Shown one piece after another: positions 13,101 through 22,100 of a stretch of 64,000 nucleotides of DNA; the first letter of the stretch is position 1, and each line of letters begins with the position of its first letter. A program made the translations under genes and the position numbers. A model generated the notes under the pieces. It was not told the DNA's origin and made no database searches. It saw nothing but the letters and a program-made list of their open reading frames with translations. The stretch spans positions 434,001 to 498,000 of the forward strand of contig CM023542.1 of the NCBI GenBank assembly GCA_013350335.1, given 5' to 3'. This DNA is from Chimonanthus salicifolius. Lineage: Eukaryota; Streptophyta; Magnoliopsida; Laurales; Calycanthaceae.

Positions 13101-16100
13101 GATTACTGCTAATTAAGTCTTGGTGGAGAATTGGAAGGGGAAAAGGCAGGGTGGGCAGTATTTTAAAAGGAAAATTGAGGCTTCTTGTGGGAAGAAGAGA
13201 TAGAACGCTTCTCTGGATAGACCTTTGGGTTGGGGAGAGACCTTTTAAGTTTTGGATTGACCAGAATAGACAATACAAGGTACGGGACTGCTATAAGGTG
13301 GAAGAGCGTTTCTTAACTTAGGAGCTCAATTTTAGAAGAAATTTGAGGGCTTTTGAGCAAGAAAGTTTCAAAGAGCTGAAGGCATTGTTAGGGAAGGTAT
13401 CTGTCTCTAGGGAAGAGGAAGATGAGCAAATTTGGATAGGAGATTCTTCAGGTGTTTTTTCAGTTAAGACAACAGTTAACTTGGCCCTACAAGAACCCCT
13501 AAAGAGGAAGATTCTCTCAAGAGTGGCACTTAATTAGAGGGGTGTGCTTAGCTCTGGCGATGATCTATGTTGTATGCTTTGTGATTATCTAGAGGAGGAT
13601 GTCGGCCACTTGTTTGTGGGTTTCCCAGTGGTAATTGGACCAGTTTTGTTGATCTGATTGACGTCTCACTGGTTTTTGATAGGACCTGTGGAGATATTGT
13701 AGGTACCTGGGCAACCTCGAGTTTAGGACCTAAGATGAAAGCAACTTGAAACACTATTCTAGTGGCAATTCTATGGTTTGTTTGGAAGGAGAGGAAATCT
13801 AGGATATTTGAGAAAGAAGCCTCTGAGGAGAGTGAGATTTTCTAAAAGGCTAAATGGAGACTGTGTCTGGCTCTTGTTGGGTAAGGAATTTAAGAATTAT
13901 AAAAGGACGGACTTCTCTGTAGCTCTTGGGGAAGGTTGTATGAGTTGTGGCCCCTGAAAGAACAAAATTAGCGTGATTTGGTCCAACCCCCCCACAACCC
14001 CCCCTCCCTCCCTCTCCTCTCTCCTCCTCTCCTCTTTTGGAGTCTTCAAATTCAATGTGGACGGGGCTACAAGGGGTAAATCAGGGCCAAAAGGAATAAT
14101 TGGAGTTCTTCGTGATTCGACTGGTACATCGGCCATAGTTTTTTTTTTTGAGTCTGTGGATTGGAGAGATTCTAATGAGGCAAAACTTCTAGGAAGTAGG
14201 AGACCTTTGACCTTATGAATTTCTATCGGCTAGGCAAAGTTAATTATTGAAGGGGATTCAGAAATGCGATTTAATGGGGTAAGGGGTTGAAACGACCTCC
14301 CTGGAAACTGATTACAGTCGTAAGGGAGATAAGGACATTATATTTGGGTTATGAGATGCCTTTTGAGCTAGTCAGGAGATCATCTAATAAAGTGGCGGAC
14401 TTCTTCACAGAGAATGGGGCAAACTCGACGAATGAGGGCGTTTTCTTCCTTTGATTTTCTGGTATGGGGATTTGAAGACAGTATGGGGCTCCCTACTTCT
14501 GAACGATTGTTATTGTAACTTTGTTTTTTGGAACATGATAATGGCTTTGTGTATTTTTTTCCTTTCTGATTGGGTACAAGACTCTTGGACCCTTCCTATG
14601 TATATGTAATACCTTTTCCTCTATTAATATATTTCTCTTGTTGTTACCGCTAAAAAAATCCCAAGTTCGAACATCCATTGTTCATTTCAACTCCCATAAA
14701 CTAATAAACTAAGTGTTCAAATGTACCAAAGCCATAAAATACAATAAACATAGTTCTATAATCATGAATCAATTCCGTAAGTCCAAGTTCTAGCATCCAT
14801 TGTTCATTACAATGCCTATAAAGTACAAACTAATGTTTTTTTTTTATGACCGGAGGTGTCTAGGCGTCTCACCCGACTATTCCTTCCGGGCATGTCAAAC
14901 CTCCCAATCCGCACACACTGGGTAAAGCTATGGGGAGTGGCCCCTTAGGGTTCAACGTAAATTGAACACAAGCCCCCCGCTTCCTGAGGCAGGTTCTTGG
15001 CTGTCAAGCCAACCCCTTGTGGTTAAGTATGAACCAATGCTTAAAGTTCATTAGCTTCACCACCCATAAACCAAACTAGGAGTAAGGTTGCAATTGCATA
15101 TGAATTTTATGTATGGTTGTTTTCCTCAAAAATAAATTCTTAATCTAGACATTTGACTGGCCCCTTCTGTGAGCCAGTTGACTCGTTAAAAGCAAAATGA
15201 ACTTAGTGAGTCATAAGTCAACCATGCAAGTTGACTGAGTTTTTAACCAATAGTTGGTGAGGTAGGTCTACCTTGATCCTATCGCTGGTATGTGACTGGT
15301 TTTAGTTGACTTGTGCATTTTGCTGTTTAGCGCAGTGACTATGGTTGGGCCTATCAGATCTAGAGATTGTCTCAGTATAAATTATGGAAAGTAGGAAATC
15401 CCCTTGGTCACTCGGTTCATTGGACACACCTGATGAGTTTAGCCCATTCTGTGCTCCTTTGAGCATTTGCATTTTTTTTTTTTTAAAAAGAACTTTATAA
15501 TTAGTTGCAACTTTTGTTAGTTTGTAACCAAGACCAGTCATGTCTACACTTGCTACCTTGCATCCCATTCATTTTGTTTTATTCTTTTGCCATCTATTTG
15601 TTAGGAAAGCATTTCTTTTATTCTTTTTCTATTCCTTGACTAACCTAGTGACCTTTCTCCTGCCCCTTATGATGATTTCTAAATGCTTCATGGTTTTGAA
15701 TTTTCTTATCTAGGTCAAGAATATTGGTTTCACTGGGGTTTTCAGGTTAATATTTAAGCCACTAGTAGATGAGTTTCCTTGTTTTGGAGCTGTGTCCTAC
15801 TCCTTGAGGGAGAAGGTTTGTCATGTTTTCCAGATAATGTGCTTGGAGACAAACCTACTGTATATTATGAGTTGTAACACTATTTGGTGTGTTGATTGCA
15901 GAAAAAACTGGATTTCACACTCAAGGTTGTTGGAGGTGATATATCAGCAATCCCTGGGCTTTCTGATGCTATTGAGGTTTGAGAATCTTCCCTTATAAGT
16001 TTCTTTGTTCATGCATCCACTGCTAGGGACTAATTTATTTTCTTTTATAAAAAAGAAGGGAAAAATACTCTCTTCGGGTTCTGCTGCAATCCATTTGTAC

Positions 16101-19100
16101 ATAATGAAGATCAACTGCACTTTTCTTGGTCAATCTTGACACATTCATGAACCATCTTTAATTATTCATAACAAAAAATTTCATTCGAAATCAGTCATGC
16201 TGTGGTTAAAGCCTGAAAATGCAAAACAAAGCCTTTCTTTGTAATGGATTTGTGGGAGTACGTGGGCAGAAGACCAACATAATGGGTGTGCTTAGTTCTT
16301 TTGCAGGCAGACTTTGCCACTCTTACCTTGCAGCACCCGTTTAAGAATTTTTGTCAGTTTTTGTGAGCAGATTCTTGGAAAATATTAACCTTTTTCCCTG
16401 GGATGTAAGTTTATAATATTATAATGTTGATCCAACATGACTGCTGAATCTAGGAAGGTTTTGTCCTTTGTTTGTCCACCTTCTTTAGAAAAAGTAAATA
16501 TCACATAAATATAATACAAGGTTTTGCAATATCTAGTGGAACATAAGACTCTAAATGCTCATTCAAGATCAAACTAGTTGCGGTGCTAATTTCTTCCTGA
16601 TTCGTGATGAAGCTAAAAGTTAGGAAATCATGATCTATTAAATTGTTGGATGTCTAGCACTTAAAAGGATGTCAGCTCCATCCCTTTTGCTTGTTATGTG
16701 CCTTTACATTTGCCATTGTTGTTTGTCCATTTCACTTCTGCTTGGCATTATATTCCAGTTTTTAATGCGGGTTGTGATCCTGACGTTCAGTCCATTATTT
16801 TGGCATTTTCCCTTTTTTTTGAGCGGTAACCAAGAAATAATATTAAAAAGATAAAAAGTACAAATACAAGAGAGAAGCAAGGGGTCTAAAATGATTAGAC
16901 CCAAACAAGGAAAGAAAAGGAAAAAAACAAGCAAAAACAAAAAGAAGGAAAACTAAAAATACAAAAAACATGAGCTCCTGCAAACTCAAAGAAGAAAAAC
17001 GCCTGAGAAGAGGTCCATCACTCCAAGCTTGGCAAATTAATCTGCCACTCCATTCACTGCTCGGACGATCTGGACAAAGGATACATCCAACGCCGATGTC
17101 AACTCTCTAATCTCCCTAACCATAGTGATTAGTTTCCATGGCAAACCTGTTTGTCCCTTAGCCCATTTAATTGCATTTGCCAAATCCCCTTCAATGATGA
17201 GTTTTCCTTGCCCCTATGTTTTCCAGATGTTCAAAGCTCTCTTAATACTAAGGATTTCTGCCTCATTGGAGTCCCTAGTTCCCACCGACTCATTGAAAAC
17301 AATTGATATAGTCTCCTTTTGCTTCTTGAGCACGCGTCCTATCCATGCGGCCCCAGTTTCCCGCTTACTGCCCTATCTACATTGAACTTCATGATATTTT
17401 GTTCTGGAGGTGACCATTGCTCTTTGGGTTTCATTTTCCTTCTATGCCCAATCATGCACCCCTCCCAAGATGATAAGAGATCTGTAAGTCCGAGACCACT
17501 AAATTCTTTGTAAGAGAGAAGCCACACATAAAGTCTCCATTTTGCTGTTTGGAACAATTCATATATGTTTGTCGATTTTCCTTCAAAAATCCTCGAGTTT
17601 CTTCCTTTCCAAATGGTCCAAAGGATGACTGCTGGAATAGTGTCCCAGGCAAGTTTAAACCTTGGAGTTGTCCTTGAAATATTCCATTATTCCAAAGATC
17701 CAGTATAGGTTCTATCTAACACCTAAGGCACATTTAATAAATTTACAAAATTAGTCCAAAGACATCATGCCAATGGGCATCCCATAAAAAAGGTGGTCAA
17801 CATCTTCCTCTTCTGCCTCACAAATGGGGCATATGAGGTCCTCTTCCAGGTTGATCAAAACCCCTCCTTTTGAGTTCTATCCTAGTTAAAACCCTCCCTT
17901 TTAGAACACACCAGACAAAAATTTGGACCCTAGTGGGAGCGGAGCTTTTCCAGGCCAAATTGGTTGTGGGGACATCATTTGATTGCCGTTGTAAAACCAA
18001 GTCTACCATTGCTTTGACCAAAATTTTTCCAGACGAATCTCCCATCCAAACAAGTTCATCTTCCTCATTTAGTGAGATGGGAACTCTAACTGATCTAAGA
18101 GATCACTTCTGTTGTCTTTTTCAAAATTCCGCAATTCCCTTCTAAAATCCAACTATCAGGATAATTGGTTGCCCTAAAATTTGGTAATCTACTTATGGAT
18201 TCACTATATTTAAATTTCCCAGTATATGCCCTTTATGCTTAAAATCCGTTGTTGTCCACAATTGATTCTGATTTAGACTTTGGACATTGACGTGGCTTAA
18301 TGCGAGTTTTCACCAAGGGGTTAAAAAATGCCTGGCGATACATATTGGCCGATACAAGTGTATGGCCAATATGTATCATTGCAGCAATAAATTGCTATTA
18401 CGTGTTCTCTCTTATACCTTTTATTTTTGAAATCTTTTAGAAAAAAATCTAGAAAAATTACAAAAAAGGGAAAAATATGAGATTCATTTCTATGAATTTG
18501 TATCTTTAAAAACAATCTATTTTATTTATCAATAAGGTGTCAAAGTTGTGAAGTTTAAATTTTTAAAGTTGTAAAAAATGTTCAAAAATCCAAAAAATGG
18601 AAAACCAATCTGAGTGATTGCCTGACATTAATTTGATATTGTTGTTTACTAATATAAATTGGCTATTTTGAAGAAAATAGTATAATTTAATCGAATAAAA
18701 AAATATAAAAATTAGGAAAAAATGAAATAAAATATACCAATTTTTTTTTTTTTTTGAGTGGTAACAAATAAGATTTCATTAAAAATTAAGAATATGATAC
18801 AAGAGAAAAAACAAAACAAGGGAAAGGTCTAAAAGAGATAGACCTCCCAGCAAAAGAAAAAAGAGAAAAAATTGCATAAAAGATAATCCCAGCAATACAA
18901 CACCATGAAACCCTGATCAAGTCCCAACAAACTTAAAGAAAAAAGACCCCGGAGTCTGAGTTGTTGACTCCAAATTTAGCGAAGAAACCTGCAATCCCAT
19001 TTGTTGTACTACTCACTTGAGCAAAAGAATCATCCATTCCCAAAGACAGGTCCCTAATCTCCCTTCTAATACATCCATTTGATTGCATTTGTCAAATCCC

Positions 19101-22100
19101 CTTCTATGACTAGTTTTCTATGCCCGATAGCTTTCCAAATGGTCAGTGCTCTCCATACTGAGAAGTTCCACCTTGTTCGAGTCCTTAAGTCCTATTGACT
19201 CTGTGAACACTAGGGAAGTTTTGCCGTTATGGTATCTAAGGACCTCCCTATTCCTGTTGGTCCCAGTTTTTCCTTCGAAGCTTCATCAACATTGAATTTT
19301 TGGATGCCTTGCTGAGTAGGGGAACAATTGACTTGAGGTTTTCGGCTTTCTAGGGTTTCCTGCTCAGTCACCCTTCCCACGAGCAAAAGAAATCAGTTGC
19401 TTTGAGTCCCTTGACCTCTTTACTAGAGAGAAGCGAAGCCATACACAAAGCCACCATGGGGCTTTGTTTGTTCTAAGGTGGCTATAGATGAGGATGTTAA
19501 CCATAAGTTTGTTATCTTCAAACTTCCACCCATCGGTCATCAAAGTGACTCCTCTCTCAATCACAAGGCTTAAATGTCCACACCTACTGTCTCATCCTCT
19601 CAACTTCTCGTGGGATGTAAATTGTGCAATCTCGCACGGGGTTGGAAACTCAAGATTGGTACCGGCAATAGCCGACACCCAACAGACACCATGGAAGAAT
19701 GGGTTCTCTACGTCTTTAGGTGCCATGTGAAGATCAACAAATATTTTGCATAGGTAGTCCCAAGTTCATAGTGCCATGTGAAGATCAACGAATATTTTGC
19801 ATAGGTAGTCCCAAGTTCATATTTCCTCCTCCTCCTCCTATGTTCTACCGGTTGCCAAACCCGAAGAACCAGCACCACCATGTCACCCCCTATGTTTTTT
19901 CTTTAAGATTAATTTCCTATTGGCAACATTAACCATTAATTTAACTGGTGAAGAAGAAGATCATGAATACCATGTCACCCCCTATGTTTTTTCTTTAAGA
20001 TTAATTTCTTAATGGCAACGTTAACCATTAATTTAACCGGTGAAGAAGAAGATCATGAATATCAGTTTCAAAGCTGTGGGCATGAGGTGGTGGCGGTGAC
20101 CAAGGTTGTTGAAATCGTGCAATTCACGATTCGAATCGCACGATTCGTATCGAATTGTATGGTCTTGCGATACGAATCGCGTGTATTATCAAAATCCAGC
20201 AAAAAATGTGTGTTTTTCCATTGACTCACAAATCGTACGATTCGAATTGTGCAAATCGTAGTATCGTACGATTCATGCTAGCGAAGGAGGGGAAGGGAAA
20301 AAGACAGTTTTCTTTTGGAAAAAATAAAGATTTTTGGAAAAATAAAGATTTTTTTGGAAAAATAAAGCCTAACTTTTTGCATGATACCTATTTATGTGGT
20401 TCCCTTTCTGTACGACCCCCGAACAAGGCCAATGGGAATGGGATCACCAATAAATATCTGACAATTAGGCTCCACAAACCTAATATCGCAGGACCTATGT
20501 ATATGAAATAAAGGTGATGTAGTTAAGTTGCAGGTCCTCCGGCAAGGACCTATAACATCTTTTCTTCTATTGTTCTGTTTGATTGTTTTCATTTTTTCTA
20601 TTTCTTTTCTTCCACTATTCTGTTCTTTTCGCTTTTTCTATGTTATCATTCGAATGACTTATGTAATAAATTTTATGAAATAATAATAGAATTAAGTTTG
20701 TAGGTCAACAATTTCCCTTCTACAATCATACAGTATACTGTTATACGCCATATAGTATACTGTTATAATATATAATGTATGGTGTACAACCATCACCAAC
20801 CATCGCCGAGGAGGAGGAGAATGACTGTTTCAATAGAAGTTGTTTCTAATAGAAACAGAAGAGGAAAAGGGAAAAGATTTATCTACATTTCCTAGTTTTA
20901 CCTAGTTATATTTTACCCTCTTGTTTGTTCCATGTGGCTGAGGCTACTGTCTGTGTGGAGCTGCGGGGGGTACTCTATTTCTTACATGGAAGTAAATTCT
21001 TATATGGTTCTTAAGGTTGTGAAGTGGGATCTATGTTTTCTTTCCTTCCTGTTTTTAAAACAGTGTGTTGAGAATGGTAATTTGAAGTTGTATCTTTCTT
21101 TTTCTGTATTTCACTTGCCTGATAGCAAACTTAAAAGTTGAAAATTTCCTCATTGTACCTGGCTGTGGATATATAGCAGACAATTCCCTTGCAAAATGTC
21201 CCTCAATTGTTGCAAAGATCTTGTGTCAAGGCTTGCATAGCTTTAACGAGATTTGTTTCATAAACTTGGATGTCTATGATGATACTAAGTTGTGAAATGA
21301 AGAAGATGGAAGAGAGATGGAAGAGATGAAGGCAAGAACTAAGAAATTGTGTATTCATATGTCTCTCATCAATACAAGAGGTCTTCTTATGGAGAAGCTA
21401 TACAGAAAAAACACTGTTTACATTTTAGTAAGTCTACGCTGAATAATTTGGTGCTCAACAACCCTACACTGAATATCCTGATAATGGCTCAAAATCAACC
21501 CAACACTAAATAATATGTATATGGTACAATTATATCCTACAACAGATTGTGCCTTTTTTTTTCTCTCTATTTCAAGGGAAGAATGAAATTCTTGCATGTT
21601 AATAGTAGAGAAGTTGGACTTTGCAAGTTCTTTATTTCGTATTTTCATCATTTGACATGCCCTTTCAAGGCATCCATATTTTGCTTATAATGTGCTCACG
21701 CTACAAACATTCTTATTTACAAATTATAGATTGCAAACATTGTCCAACATTCATGGTATACTGATTGGTAGAGATTTCAATTTTTGCTGAACATGATCTG
21801 AGATTCCGTGGTTTATTAAAATTGTATGGATTTTTTCTGTTTAATCAAGTGTGATGCATGTATTGCTGCAGGGAACTATTCGTGATGCTGTTGAAGATTC
21901 CATAACTTGGCCTGTACGCAAAATCATTCCCATTCTACCTGGGGATTATAGGTATGCCCATGTTGACCGATATGAACATCTGAATATTTAATTATTCCAT
22001 TGAATGGAAAGCTTTTATTTGTATTTTGGATGTAACTATATATTTTTATAATTGCTTAGTGACCTGGAGTTAAGACCTGTTGGGACACTAGAAGTGAAAC

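Noticed and set aside
12901..13278. 125-codon open frame on the - strand
   Set aside because: Antisense of the long open part of the L1 at 12797-13321; no domain of its own.
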